DNA of 64,000 bases from Actinomadura barringtoniae (GTDB lineage Bacteria > Actinomycetota > Actinomycetes > Streptosporangiales > Streptosporangiaceae), in assembly GCF_017573505.1 (NCBI RefSeq), contig NZ_JAGEOJ010000022.1, positions 62,001 to 126,000 of the forward strand. Reading direction: 5' to 3'. Each line of letters opens with the position of its first letter. Within the stretch, counting starts at the first letter, position 1. The translations under genes and the position numbers were made by a program. Positions 7,894 to 16,543 of this stretch are shown here, in pieces. The notes under the pieces were generated by a model that saw only the letters and a list, made by a program, of their open reading frames with translations, made no database searches and was not told where the DNA came from.

Positions 7894-8496
7894 ATGACGA
7901 CGTCAACCCCGCCCACTCCGACCCGCGAGCGGATCATCGACGCTGCCATGCGGCTGTTCGGCGAGAACGGCTACCGCGGAACGAGCGTCGCCCAGATCGA
8001 GAAGGCCGCCGGCCTCACCCCCGGCGCGGGCGGCATGTACCACCACTTCCGCACGAAGGAGGCCGTCCTCCGCGCGGGCATCGAGCGGCATCTGTCCAGG
8101 CTGGACGCGCTGCGCGACATCCGCCGGCTGCTCGGCGGCCTGGGCGACCTGCACGCCGAGCTGACCATGACGGCCCGCTACATCCTGGCCGAACTGGAGG
8201 GCGAGGAGGAGCTGCTGCGGATCATGGTCTCCGAGGCGCGCAGCCGCCCCGAGATCGTCGAGGCGGCGGTCGAGCAGCTGGTCAACACGACCTACGGCGA
8301 GTTCACCGGGTGGCTGCGCGAGAGCGCCGGGGTGTCGGAGGAACGCGCCGAGGCGGTGGCCTCGGTCGGCCTCGGCGCGCTGATGTCGTTCCGCATCCTG
8401 CCGAGCGTCCTGCGGGTGACCGCGGCGGGCGTGGACGACGAGACGTTCGTGGCGACGTGGGTCGAAATGATGCACGGCATGCTCTGTGCGAAGTAG
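7894..8496 (+). CDS. TetR/AcrR-family regulator
   Basis: This 200-residue protein has an N-terminal TetR helix-turn-helix (RERIIDAAMRLFGENGYRG, then VAQIEKAAGLTPGAGGMYHH, residues about 11-55) and a helical ligand-binding domain. It is transcribed away from the ABC1 gene, and the shared upstream region contains a perfect palindrome at 7873-7890. The ATG follows that palindrome almost directly and no Shine-Dalgarno sequence is visible, so the mRNA may be leaderless. The effector is unknown. Confidence 0.93.
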   Translation: MTTSTPPTPTRERIIDAAMRLFGENGYRGTSVAQIEKAAGLTPGAGGMYHHFRTKEAVLRAGIERHLSRLDALRDIRRLLGGLGDLHAELTMTARYILAELEGEEELLRIMVSEARSRPEIVEAAVEQLVNTTYGEFTGWLRESAGVSEERAEAVASVGLGALMSFRILPSVLRVTAAGVDDETFVATWVEMMHGMLCAK

Positions 8497-8534
8497 ACCC
8501 GGGGTAATCGACCGAATGCGGCTGGCGACGTACG

Positions 8535-10877
8535 ATGCTCTCGACCCCCGACGCGACGGCCGAGGCAGCGGTGACGATTCCTGCAGTGGAACGACGGGCC
8601 GGGACGACGCTCCCGGCCGAGATGACCAGGTTCATCGGGCGCCAGCGCGAGCTGGCCGACATCGAGGCGGCGTTCGGCCGCTCGCGGCTGGTGACGCTGT
8701 GCGGACTCGGTGGCGTGGGCAAGAGCAGGCTCGCGCTGCGCGCGGCCTCGGCCCTGCGCGACCGCTACGCCGACGGCGCCTGTTTCGTGGAGCTCTCGGC
8801 GCTGCGCAGGCCCGAGCTGCTCGCCAGGACGGTGGCCGAGGCGCTGCGGATCCCCGACCAGGAGGCGGGCGATCCGGTGGACGTGCTCGCCGACCGGATG
8901 GCCGACTGCGAGCTGCTGCTGGTGCTGGACACCTGCGAGCATCTGGTGGACGCGTGCGCGCTGCTGGCCGAGGTGCTGCTGCGCGCGGCGCCGCGGCTGC
9001 GCATCCTGGCGACCTCGCGCGAGTCCCTGGACGTCATGGGCGAGCACGTGTTCCGGGTGGCGCCGCTGGAGACCGAGGGCGAGGACTGCGACTCGGTCGC
9101 ACTGTTCACCGACCGCGCGGTCGCGATGGCGCCGGGCTTCGAGCTGAGCGACGCCAACCGCGCGGCGGTGGCCAGGCTGTGCCGGCGGCTGGACGGGCTG
9201 CCGCTGGCGATCGAGCTGGCGGCGGTGCGGCTGCGGGTGATGTCGGTCGAGCAGATCGACGAACGGCTCGGCGACCGCTTCCGGCTGCTCGGCACCGCGC
9301 GCTCGGGCCGTGACCGGCATCGGACACTGCGCGCCACCGTCGAGTGGAGCCACGACCTGTGCGACGAGGGTGAGCGGCTGCTGTGGGCGCGGCTGTCGGT
9401 CTTCCCCGGCACGTTCGACCTGACCGCCGCCGAACGGGTGTGCGCCGACGACGAACTGCCCGCCTACGACCTGCTGGACGTGCTCGGCAGGCTGGTGGAG
9501 AAGTCGATCGTGCTGTGCGACCCGGGGCGCGGCCGCTACCGGATGCTCGACACGATCCGCGACTTCGGCGCCGAACGCCTGGACACCCTCGACGAGCGGG
9601 CCTGCGAGCTGCGCCGCCGTCACGCCGTCCACTATCGCGAGCTGGCCGAGCAGACCATGCGCACGGCCGCCGGCGACCGGCAGATCCCGCTGCTGCGCGC
9701 CCTGAACGACGAGCATGACAACCTCCGGGTCGCGCTCGAAGAGCTGCTGTCCTCCCCCGCCACCGCGCCCGAGGGCATGGCACTGCTCGTGTCCCTCTTC
9801 CAGTACTGGCTGGTCCTCGGCCTGTTCGGGGAGGCGCGGCACTGGTACGCCAAGTCTCTGGCGGCCAACGGCCGGCCGAGCGCCGACCGCCTCTGGAACC
9901 TGGGCGCCGCCTGCATGTTCGCCGTGCTCCAGGGCGACCTGGATCCCGCGCGCCCGCTCCTGGACGAGGGCTCCGCGCTGGTGGAGACGCTCGACGACCC
10001 GCTGCTCCCCGGGCTCCTCGCCATGTGCACCGGGTGGATGCGGCTCCAGGAGGAGAACCTCGACGAGGCCCAGAAGCTGATGGAGCAGGCCCGTTCGGTG
10101 TTCGACGAGGTCGGCTACCTGCACCCGATCACGATCGCCAACTACCACCTGCTCGGCGCCGTGCACTGCTTCAAGGGCGAGCCCCAGCTGGCCATGCCGC
10201 TGTGCGAACGGGCCCTGGAGATCTCGCGGGAGCAGGGCGACCTGTGGAACGTCTCGTTCGCGATCTTCGTGCGGGCCGCGGCGCACTGGCTGCTGGGCGA
10301 GGCCGACCAGGCGGTGCCGGACGCGATCGAGTCGCTGGGCATCAAGGAGGAGTTCGGCGACCTCTACGGCATCGCGCTCTGCGTCGACCTGCTCGCCGCG
10401 TGCGCGGTGAGCGACGGCGACTTCGAGCGGGCCGCGATGCTGTCGGGCAACGCCGAGGTCATGTGGCACGCGATCGGCGCGCCCACGCAGCTCGGGCCGT
10501 CCTACCTCGCGATCCGGGTGGCGGCCGAGACCGTCGCCGAGCAGGCCCTGCCCGCCGACACCTTCGCGGCCGCCAAGGCCCGCGGCGCCCGGCTCACCAC
10601 GGACGAGACGCTGGCGCTGGCGCGCGGCATGGACGGCCCCGAGCTGGCCCAGGAGGCGGCCCCAGAGGCTCCGGCGCCCGACGTCGGGCCGCTCACCAGG
10701 CGCGAGCTGGAGGTGGCCGGGCTGGTCGCCGAGGGCCTCACCAACCGGGAGATCGCCGACCGGCTGGTGATCGCCAAGCGCACCGCCGACTCCCATGTCG
10801 AGCACATCCTCGCCAAGCTCGGATTCGCTTCCCGGGCCCAGGTCGCCGTGTGGGCGGAGCGCAGGTCCCGCGACTGA
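8535..10877 (+). CDS. Large ATP-binding LuxR-type regulator (NB-ARC-like ATPase, TPR, C-terminal HTH)
   Basis: This 780-residue protein has a Walker A motif GLGGVGKS (57-64), an LLLVLDTCEHL Walker B region and DGLPLAIELAA typical of STAND/AfsR-like ATPases. Alpha-helical repeats of TPR type follow in the middle. A LuxR/GerE helix-turn-helix sits at the C-terminus (LTRRELEVAGLVAEGLTNRE onward, about 712-770). Proteins of this design are multimeric, signal-gated activators. The start at 8535 lies 38 bp after the TetR stop and lacks a good ribosome site. The adjacent downstream oxidoreductase (18 bp away) is a plausible target or operon partner, but this is not shown. Confidence 0.9.
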   Translation: MLSTPDATAEAAVTIPAVERRAGTTLPAEMTRFIGRQRELADIEAAFGRSRLVTLCGLGGVGKSRLALRAASALRDRYADGACFVELSALRRPELLARTVAEALRIPDQEAGDPVDVLADRMADCELLLVLDTCEHLVDACALLAEVLLRAAPRLRILATSRESLDVMGEHVFRVAPLETEGEDCDSVALFTDRAVAMAPGFELSDANRAAVARLCRRLDGLPLAIELAAVRLRVMSVEQIDERLGDRFRLLGTARSGRDRHRTLRATVEWSHDLCDEGERLLWARLSVFPGTFDLTAAERVCADDELPAYDLLDVLGRLVEKSIVLCDPGRGRYRMLDTIRDFGAERLDTLDERACELRRRHAVHYRELAEQTMRTAAGDRQIPLLRALNDEHDNLRVALEELLSSPATAPEGMALLVSLFQYWLVLGLFGEARHWYAKSLAANGRPSADRLWNLGAACMFAVLQGDLDPARPLLDEGSALVETLDDPLLPGLLAMCTGWMRLQEENLDEAQKLMEQARSVFDEVGYLHPITIANYHLLGAVHCFKGEPQLAMPLCERALEISREQGDLWNVSFAIFVRAAAHWLLGEADQAVPDAIESLGIKEEFGDLYGIALCVDLLAACAVSDGDFERAAMLSGNAEVMWHAIGAPTQLGPSYLAIRVAAETVAEQALPADTFAAAKARGARLTTDETLALARGMDGPELAQEAAPEAPAPDVGPLTRRELEVAGLVAEGLTNREIADRLVIAKRTADSHVEHILAKLGFASRAQVAVWAERRSRD

Positions 10878-10894
10878 CGTGCGACAGTGGAAGG

Positions 10895-13183
10895 GTGAGT
10901 ACGGACGATGGGCGCACGGTAGACGGGCGCGCGGTGAGCAGCGAAGACGACCACCTGAAGGTCTCGGCACCCAAGGACAGCGCGGCGGGGATTCCCGGGA
11001 TCACGCACGCGCTGCGCCAGTCGTACGACCAGATGGGCGTGCGGCGGACCGCGCTGACCCTGCTGAGGGTCAACCAGAAGAAGGGGTTCGACTGCCCCGG
11101 CTGCGCCTGGCCTGAGGCCGACGACAAGCGGCACATCGCCGAGTTCTGCGAGAACGGCGCCAAGGCGGTCGCCGAGGAGGCGACCACCGACCGGGTCACC
11201 CGGGAGTTCTTCGCCCGGCACACGGTCGACGAGCTGGCCGAGCGTACCGACCACTGGCTCGGGAAGCAGGGCCGCCTCACCGAGCCGATGATCAAGCGGC
11301 GCGGCTCAGAGCACTACGAGCCGGTCTCGTGGGACGAGGCGTTCGGGCTGCTGGCCGAGGAGCTGCGCGGCCTCGGCTCCCCCGACGAGGCGCTCTTCTA
11401 CACCTCCGGCCGTACCAGCAACGAGGCCGCGTTCGCCTACCAGCTGTTCGCGCGCACGTTCGGCACCAACAACCTGCCCGACTGCAGCAACATGTGCCAC
11501 GAGTCCTCGGGCTCGGCGCTGAACGAGACGATCGGGATCGGCAAGGGCTCGGTGCTGCTGGAGGACGTCCACCAGGCCGACCTGATCTTCATCGTCGGGC
11601 AGAACCCGGGCACCAACCACCCGCGGATGCTGTCGGCGCTGGAGAAGGCCAAGAAGGCCGGCGCGCGGATCGTCGCGGTCAACCCGCTGCCCGAGGCCGG
11701 GCTGATGCGCTTCAAGAACCCGCAGACCCCGGCCGGGCTGGTCGGGCGCGGCACCGGCCTCGCCGACCGGTTCCTGCAGATCCGGCTGAACGGCGACCTC
11801 GCGCTGTTCCAGGCGCTCAACCGGCTGCTGCTGGAGTCGGACGCGCCGGACGCGCTCGACCGCGACTTCCTAGACGAGCACACCGCCGGGTTCGAGGCGT
11901 TCGAGCGGCACGTGCGCGCGCTGGACTGGGACGAGGTCCTGGAGGCGACCGGCCTGACCCGGGGCGAGATCGCCGCGACGCTCGGCGACGTGCTCGGCGC
12001 CAAGCGGATCGTGGTCTGCTGGGCGATGGGCCTCACCCAGCACCGCAACTCCGTGCCGACCATCCGCGAGATCGTCAACTTCCTGCTGCTGCGCGGCAAC
12101 ATCGGGCGGCCAGGCGCGGGCGTCTGCCCGGTGCGCGGCCACTCCAACGTGCAGGGCGACCGGACGATGGGCATCTACGAGAAGCCCGCGCCCGCGTTCC
12201 TGGACGCGCTGGCCAAGGAGTTCGACTTCGAGCCGCCGCGCGAGCACGGCCTGGACACCGTGAACGCGATCCGCGCGATGCGCGACGGCACGGCCAAGGT
12301 CTTCCTCGGCATGGGCGGCAACTTCGTCCGCGCGACCCCGGACTCGGCGGTGACCGAGGCGGCGATGCGTTCGTGCCGCCTGACCGCGCAGGTGTCGACC
12401 AAGCTCAACCGTTCGCACGCGGTCACCGGCGAGCAGGCGCTGATCCTGCCGACGCTCGGCCGTACCGAACGCGACGATCAGGCGGGCGGGCCGCAGTTCG
12501 TGTCGGTCGAGGACTCGATGGGACGGGTGCACGCCTCGCGCGGACGCCTGGCCCCCGCCTCGCCGGAGCTGCTGTCGGAGGTGTCGATCGTCTGCCGCCT
12601 CGCACGGTCCGTGCTGGAGGCCGACGCCCCGTGGACGGCGATGGAACGCGACTACGGCGTCATCCGTGATCATGTGTCGCGGGTGGTGCCGGGGTTCGAG
12701 GACTACAACGGCCGGGTCGATGAGGGCTTCACGCTTCCGCACGCGCCGCGCGACGAGCGGCGGTTCCCGACGGCGACCGGCAAGGCCAACCTCACGGTGA
12801 ACGAGCTGGAGATCCTGCGCGTCCCGGAGGGGCGGCTGTTGCTGCAGACCGTGCGCAGCCACGACCAGTACAACACCACGATCTACGGCCTCGACGACCG
12901 CTACCGGGGCATCAAGGCCGGGCGCCGCGTGGTGTTCGTCAACCCCGACGATCTGACGGAGCTGGGGCTGGCGGACGGCGAAATGGTCGACCTGGTCTCG
13001 GAGTGGTCCGACGGCGCCGAACGCCGCGCCCCCGAGTTCCGGATCGTGTCCTACTCGACGGCCCGCGGCTGCGCCGCCGCCTACTTCCCCGAGACCAACG
13101 TCCTGGTGCCGCTCGACAGCACAGCGGAGATCAGCAACACACCGACGTCGAAGTCGATCGTGGTCCGGTTGGAACGGGTTTAG
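10895..13183 (+). CDS. FdhF/YdeP-family molybdopterin oxidoreductase
   Basis: This protein of about 762 residues matches the formate-dehydrogenase-alpha-like YdeP family. It shows VNQKKGFDCPGCAWPE with a further cysteine in AEFCENGAK, SNMCHESSGSALNETIG in the molybdopterin region, and a C-terminal molydopterin-dinucleotide-binding domain (QTVRSHDQYNTTIYGLDDRY). Family members bind bis-MGD; their substrate is generally unknown and they differ from true formate dehydrogenases. I took the GTG at 10895; another GTG at 10934 gives 749 residues. It starts 18 bp after the LuxR-type gene and ends 28 bp before the DUF1707 gene, all on the same strand. Confidence 0.9.
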   Translation: MSTDDGRTVDGRAVSSEDDHLKVSAPKDSAAGIPGITHALRQSYDQMGVRRTALTLLRVNQKKGFDCPGCAWPEADDKRHIAEFCENGAKAVAEEATTDRVTREFFARHTVDELAERTDHWLGKQGRLTEPMIKRRGSEHYEPVSWDEAFGLLAEELRGLGSPDEALFYTSGRTSNEAAFAYQLFARTFGTNNLPDCSNMCHESSGSALNETIGIGKGSVLLEDVHQADLIFIVGQNPGTNHPRMLSALEKAKKAGARIVAVNPLPEAGLMRFKNPQTPAGLVGRGTGLADRFLQIRLNGDLALFQALNRLLLESDAPDALDRDFLDEHTAGFEAFERHVRALDWDEVLEATGLTRGEIAATLGDVLGAKRIVVCWAMGLTQHRNSVPTIREIVNFLLLRGNIGRPGAGVCPVRGHSNVQGDRTMGIYEKPAPAFLDALAKEFDFEPPREHGLDTVNAIRAMRDGTAKVFLGMGGNFVRATPDSAVTEAAMRSCRLTAQVSTKLNRSHAVTGEQALILPTLGRTERDDQAGGPQFVSVEDSMGRVHASRGRLAPASPELLSEVSIVCRLARSVLEADAPWTAMERDYGVIRDHVSRVVPGFEDYNGRVDEGFTLPHAPRDERRFPTATGKANLTVNELEILRVPEGRLLLQTVRSHDQYNTTIYGLDDRYRGIKAGRRVVFVNPDDLTELGLADGEMVDLVSEWSDGAERRAPEFRIVSYSTARGCAAAYFPETNVLVPLDSTAEISNTPTSKSIVVRLERV

Positions 13184-13210
13184 GGCGGGAACGGGTCTAG
13201 GCTCAAGGCC

Positions 13211-13891
13211 ATGAACCTCCCCGACCGGCCGGACCAGCCGCCGGAGATGCGGGCCTCCGACGCCGACCGCGACCGGGTCGCCCTCGTCCTCCGCGAGGCC
13301 GCGGCCGAGGGCCGGCTCGACATGGACGAGCTCGACGAGCGCCTCAGCGCGGTGTACGCCGCCAAGACCTACGCCGAGCTGGAGCCGATCACCCGCGACC
13401 TGCCGGTGCCGACCGGCGGCGCGCCGATCGCGCACCCGGCCGGGTCGCTCGACCGCGCGTTCGGCCCGTACGTGGACGGCGCTCCCTCGTGGAGCGGCGG
13501 CGTCGGGATCATGAGCGGGTTCGAGCGGGTCGGCGTGTGGAACGTCCCGCGCACCTTCACCGGGTTCGCGTTCTGGGGCGGCGGCAAGATCGACCTGCGC
13601 GACGCGCGGTTCGCCGACGAGGAGGTCCACATCCGGCTGTTCGCCGTGATGGGCGGCATCGACGTCATCGTGCCCGACGACATGTCGGTGCACGTCAACG
13701 GACTGGGGATCATGGGCGGGTTCGACCACAAGGCGAGCGGACCCGGCGTGCCCGGCTCGCCGCGTGTGGTCGTGTCGGGCTTCACGTTCTGGGGCGGCGT
13801 CAACGTCAGGCGCAAGGAGCGCCGGGAGGAGCGGCGCCGCCGCAAGGAGCTGAAGAAGCAGGAGAAGGAGCAGGGCGAGCTCGACGCCTAG
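13211..13891 (+). CDS. DUF1707 domain protein with LiaF-like C-terminal domain
   Basis: In this 226-residue protein residues about 11-65 are a DUF1707 domain (MRASDADRDRVALVLREAAAEGR type, then MDELDERLSAVYAAKTYAEL). The C-terminal part is a glycine-rich beta-repeat region (GIMSGFERVG, WGGGKIDLRDARF, VMGGIDVIVPDDM) similar to the cell-wall-active-antibiotic response domain of LiaF/YvqF. It ends in a highly basic tail (RRKERREERRRRKELKK). No membrane segment is evident. Such proteins are common in actinomycetes; the function is not established. The ATG follows a weak purine stretch. Confidence 0.87.
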   Translation: MNLPDRPDQPPEMRASDADRDRVALVLREAAAEGRLDMDELDERLSAVYAAKTYAELEPITRDLPVPTGGAPIAHPAGSLDRAFGPYVDGAPSWSGGVGIMSGFERVGVWNVPRTFTGFAFWGGGKIDLRDARFADEEVHIRLFAVMGGIDVIVPDDMSVHVNGLGIMGGFDHKASGPGVPGSPRVVVSGFTFWGGVNVRRKERREERRRRKELKKQEKEQGELDA

Positions 13892-13920
13892 CGGGCAGCC
13901 CCGCCTCGACGCCTAGCGGG
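13880..13920. repeat. 25-bp-period imperfect tandem duplication over two convergent stop codons
   Basis: The 16-mer ctcgacgcctagcggg occurs at 13880-13895 and 13905-13920. The first copy holds the TAG of the DUF1707 gene, and the second supplies the antisense TAG of the convergent gene ending at 13913. Confidence 0.85.
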
Positions 13921-14677
13921 GCGCGAGTTTGGAGCCGGGGTAGGGGCTGAGCAGGGTCTCGCGCCACGGGCCGGACAGGAAGTCACGGGCGCGCTTGCGC
14001 CACGACAGCAGCCGGTGGTCGGGGTCGGCCTCGTCGTCCAGGCCGAGCGCCGCGTCGCGGGCGCGCTGCACGGCCAGATGTGCGTCGATGTCGGTCCCCC
14101 ACAGCGTGACGACCTCGGTGTCGCAGAACTGGACCTCGTACGAGCCGACCAGCCGGTGCCTGTGGTCGGCCATCATCGGCGCGCGTTCCTCCCGTACGGC
14201 CGCCAGGTAGTCCAGCGCGGCTCCGGGGCGGACCTCGGCGCTCTCGAAGAGGTAGAGCGGCGCGGCGTAGCCCTCGGCGACCAGGTCGGCGAGCAGCGGG
14301 GCGCCGGGCGCGGAGCCGAGCGGCCGGGAGTAGGCGCCGAACCGCAGGTCGTCGATGTCGGACAGGAACAGGTTGGCCTTGACGTCGTCGTAGATCTCCA
14401 GCATCTGGCGCCAGCCGCCGTCCCAGCCGCCGTGGCAGTCCCACAGCGTGACCACCTTGAACTGCGGGTGCCCGGTGATGCCGACGGCGTAGAACGCCCC
14501 GACGAGGTCGATCTCCCGCGACCTGATCGACATGCCCTCGGTGAGCTCGTGCTCGCCCGCCGCCCGCGCGTCGTCCGCCCGCTTGTAGTCGGTCAGCCAG
14601 CGCAGGTACTCCAGCGGCCGGCGCGAGTTCATCGGGTGGAATTCGACCTCTTCGAGCAGGTGGACGCCGCGGCGCAT
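13913..14677 (-). CDS. Conserved protein of unknown function
   Basis: I do not recognise this 254-residue protein with certainty. It is soluble, with no signal or membrane segment, and has two similarly organised halves. Each contains a His-rich or Trp-rich strand and a voltage-like beta strand (AGEHELTEGMSIRSREIDLVG and HRHRLVGSYEVQ), which suggests a duplicated dimeric alpha-beta-barrel (NIPSNAP-like) fold. A good ribosome site (GGGAGAG) precedes the ATG at 14677. It lies downstream of, and on the same strand as, the TetR gene at 14732, 54 bp away, so it may be cotranscribed with it. Confidence 0.8.
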   Translation of the reverse strand: MRRGVHLLEEVEFHPMNSRRPLEYLRWLTDYKRADDARAAGEHELTEGMSIRSREIDLVGAFYAVGITGHPQFKVVTLWDCHGGWDGGWRQMLEIYDDVKANLFLSDIDDLRFGAYSRPLGSAPGAPLLADLVAEGYAAPLYLFESAEVRPGAALDYLAAVREERAPMMADHRHRLVGSYEVQFCDTEVVTLWGTDIDAHLAVQRARDAALGLDDEADPDHRLLSWRKRARDFLSGPWRETLLSPYPGSKLAPR

Positions 14678-14731
14678 GAACTCTCCCGGGGTGCGGACCG
14701 GTCACGAGCAAGCAAGTGCTTGATCGGGAGA

Positions 14732-15418
14732 TTACCGGGCGGCGAGCCGTTCGAGCCACTCCCCCAGCAGCGCGGCCTCCGTGGCGGTCAGCGCCTCGGG
14801 CCGGTCGGCCTCCAGCGCGGCGCGCAGGGCCAGCGCCTGGGCGGCCAGCGGCGCCTCGCCGCCGTCCGGCCGCTCGCCGGTGATCGCGGCCAGGATGGCC
14901 TCGCGGGTCCGCTGGGACAACTCCAGGCCGCCCTCCGGCTCGGAGATCATCGCGAGCGTGGCGCCGACGCCGGCCGCGCTGATCATGCGTACGGCCATCG
15001 GCACGGGCACCCGCAGCCGTCCGGCGCGCGCGACCCGTTCCACCAGGCCGGTGAGGATGTCCAGGGACTCCAGGGCCGCGCGCGACCTGTGGTCCTTGCC
15101 GTACATCAGCGTGTAGAAGGCCGGGTGGGTGCGGCCGAACTCGGCGTGCAGGTCCCAGCCGCGCCGCAGGTCCTCCACCGGGTCGCCGGTACTGGCCTGC
15201 GAGCGCTTGGCGACCAGGTACTCCTCGAACGCGCGGGCGGCGACGGCGTCGAACAGCCCCTGCTTGTCGCCGAAGTGGTGGTAGAGCGTGGGTGCGCCGA
15301 CCCTGGCGGCGGTGCAGACGGCGCGGGTGGAGACGGCCTCGGTCCCCGACTCGCTCAGCAGCCGGGCGGCCGCGTCCAGGATCCGTTCCCGGGTGTCCGC
15401 ATCTTTGACCTCACTCAT
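14732..15418 (-). CDS. TetR/AcrR-family regulator
   Basis: This 228-residue protein has an N-terminal HTH (TRERILDAAARLLSESG, then TRAVCTAARVGAPTLYHHFG) and a C-terminal helical domain of the TetR_C type. It is divergent from the zinc alcohol dehydrogenase at 15514, which makes that gene its most likely target. The 95-bp gap is AT-richer than its surroundings and contains GTAGCTAC (15467-15474) and two copies of CGCTATA, but no single convincing operator. Confidence 0.92.
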   Translation of the reverse strand: MSEVKDADTRERILDAAARLLSESGTEAVSTRAVCTAARVGAPTLYHHFGDKQGLFDAVAARAFEEYLVAKRSQASTGDPVEDLRRGWDLHAEFGRTHPAFYTLMYGKDHRSRAALESLDILTGLVERVARAGRLRVPVPMAVRMISAAGVGATLAMISEPEGGLELSQRTREAILAAITGERPDGGEAPLAAQALALRAALEADRPEALTATEAALLGEWLERLAAR

Positions 15419-15513
15419 GAAAACAATGCTACATAACGTTTGCCAACATCGCTATAGAGTCGTACCGTAGCTACAACAACTACTAGAGCAGCGCTATACG
15501 CCAGGGAGGCAGC
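15419..15513. promoter_or_regulatory. Divergent promoter region between TetR and alcohol dehydrogenase
   Basis: These 95 bp separate two divergent starts and are notably AT-rich for this genome. I see GGGAGGC as the ribosome site for the dehydrogenase, a perfect 8-bp palindrome GTAGCTAC at 15467-15474, and direct repeats of CGCTATA near 15450 and 15502. The operator and promoter boxes cannot be fixed by eye. Confidence 0.4.
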
Positions 15514-16524
15514 ATGCGCGCCGCAGTTCTGAAGGCCCCCGACACCCGCCTGGAGATCGTCGAGCGCGACGTCCCGGAGCCGGGCCCCGGCGAGATCCTG
15601 ATCAAGATGGTCGCCTGCGGGATGTGCTTCTCGGAGGTCAACCAGGTCCACGGCCACTACCCGTTCGCCCGTTTCCCGGTCGTGCCCGGGCACGAGGTCA
15701 GTGGCGTGGTCGCCGCGCTCGGCGAGGGCGTCGACTGGCCCGAGGTCGGCACGCCCGTCGGGTCGCAGTTCCTGTACTCCTCGTGCGGCCACTGCGACTA
15801 CTGCGTGCGCGGCGACCAGATCCTGTGCACCGGCGCCAAGAACATCACCGGGATCAGCATCGACGGCGGCTACGCCGAGTACTACGTCGCCCGCGCGGGT
15901 TACGTGACGCCGATCCCGGCCGGGATCGACCCGGTCGCGGCCGCCCCGCTGATGTGCGCGGGCATCACCGCGTTCAACGGGCTGCGGCACGGCGGCGCGG
16001 TGGCCGGTTCGAAGGTCGCCGTGCTCGGCACCGGCGGCGTCGGCACGATGGCCGTCCGTTTCGCCGCCGCGATCGGCGCGCGCGTCGCCGTCGTGTCGCG
16101 GTCGCGCCGCGCCGAGGACGAGATGCGCCGCCTCGGGGCCGAGACGTTCATCGCGACCGAGGAGGGCGACCCGGCCAAGGCCCTGCAGGCCTGGGACGGC
16201 GGCGCCGACCTGCTGATGAACACCGCGCCGAGCACTGCGGCCGGGCAGGCCGCGTTCGACGGGCTGCGCCCCGACGGGACGCTGCTGTTCCTCGGCTACA
16301 GCCCCGAGCCGCTCTCGGCGAACGTGCAGGGCCTGGTCATGGGCCGCAAGCGCGTGATGGGCATGCCGTCGGGCTCGCCGCACGACATGCGCGACACGCT
16401 CGCGTTCGCCGCCGCGCACGGCATCGTCCCCGACGTCACCCCGGTCACGCTCGACGACTCCCCCGACATCCTGGCCGCCATGGAGGCCGGGACGGCGCGC
16501 GGCCGGTCCGTCATCCGGTTCTAG
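15514..16524 (+). CDS. Zinc-dependent alcohol dehydrogenase (MDR superfamily)
   Basis: This 336-residue protein has the catalytic zinc ligands Cys (CGMCFSEVNQVHGHYP) and His-Glu (PGHEVSG), the four-cysteine structural zinc loop (SCGHCDYCVRGDQILC) and the cofactor motif GTGGVG. It therefore oxidises an alcohol or reduces an aldehyde with NAD(P)H; the substrate is not readable. A strong ribosome site precedes the ATG. It is divergent from a TetR gene that probably controls it. Confidence 0.93.
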   Translation: MRAAVLKAPDTRLEIVERDVPEPGPGEILIKMVACGMCFSEVNQVHGHYPFARFPVVPGHEVSGVVAALGEGVDWPEVGTPVGSQFLYSSCGHCDYCVRGDQILCTGAKNITGISIDGGYAEYYVARAGYVTPIPAGIDPVAAAPLMCAGITAFNGLRHGGAVAGSKVAVLGTGGVGTMAVRFAAAIGARVAVVSRSRRAEDEMRRLGAETFIATEEGDPAKALQAWDGGADLLMNTAPSTAAGQAAFDGLRPDGTLLFLGYSPEPLSANVQGLVMGRKRVMGMPSGSPHDMRDTLAFAAAHGIVPDVTPVTLDDSPDILAAMEAGTARGRSVIRF

Positions 16525-16543
16525 GCCGGGCCTGGATCGCGTA

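Noticed and set aside
10025..10894. N-terminal extension of the molybdopterin oxidoreductase frame into the LuxR-type gene
   Set aside because: The extension is low-complexity Arg/Ala/Gly sequence out of frame with a real gene. Family starts fall at about 10895-10934.
8292..10970. 892-codon open frame on the minus strand opposite the LuxR-type regulator
   Set aside because: It mirrors a clear plus-strand gene with Walker and HTH motifs. Its translation is His/Arg/Gln-rich low complexity, typical of antisense frames in GC-rich DNA. The same applies to the long antisense frames at 11870-13729, 21763-23961 and 41031-43253.
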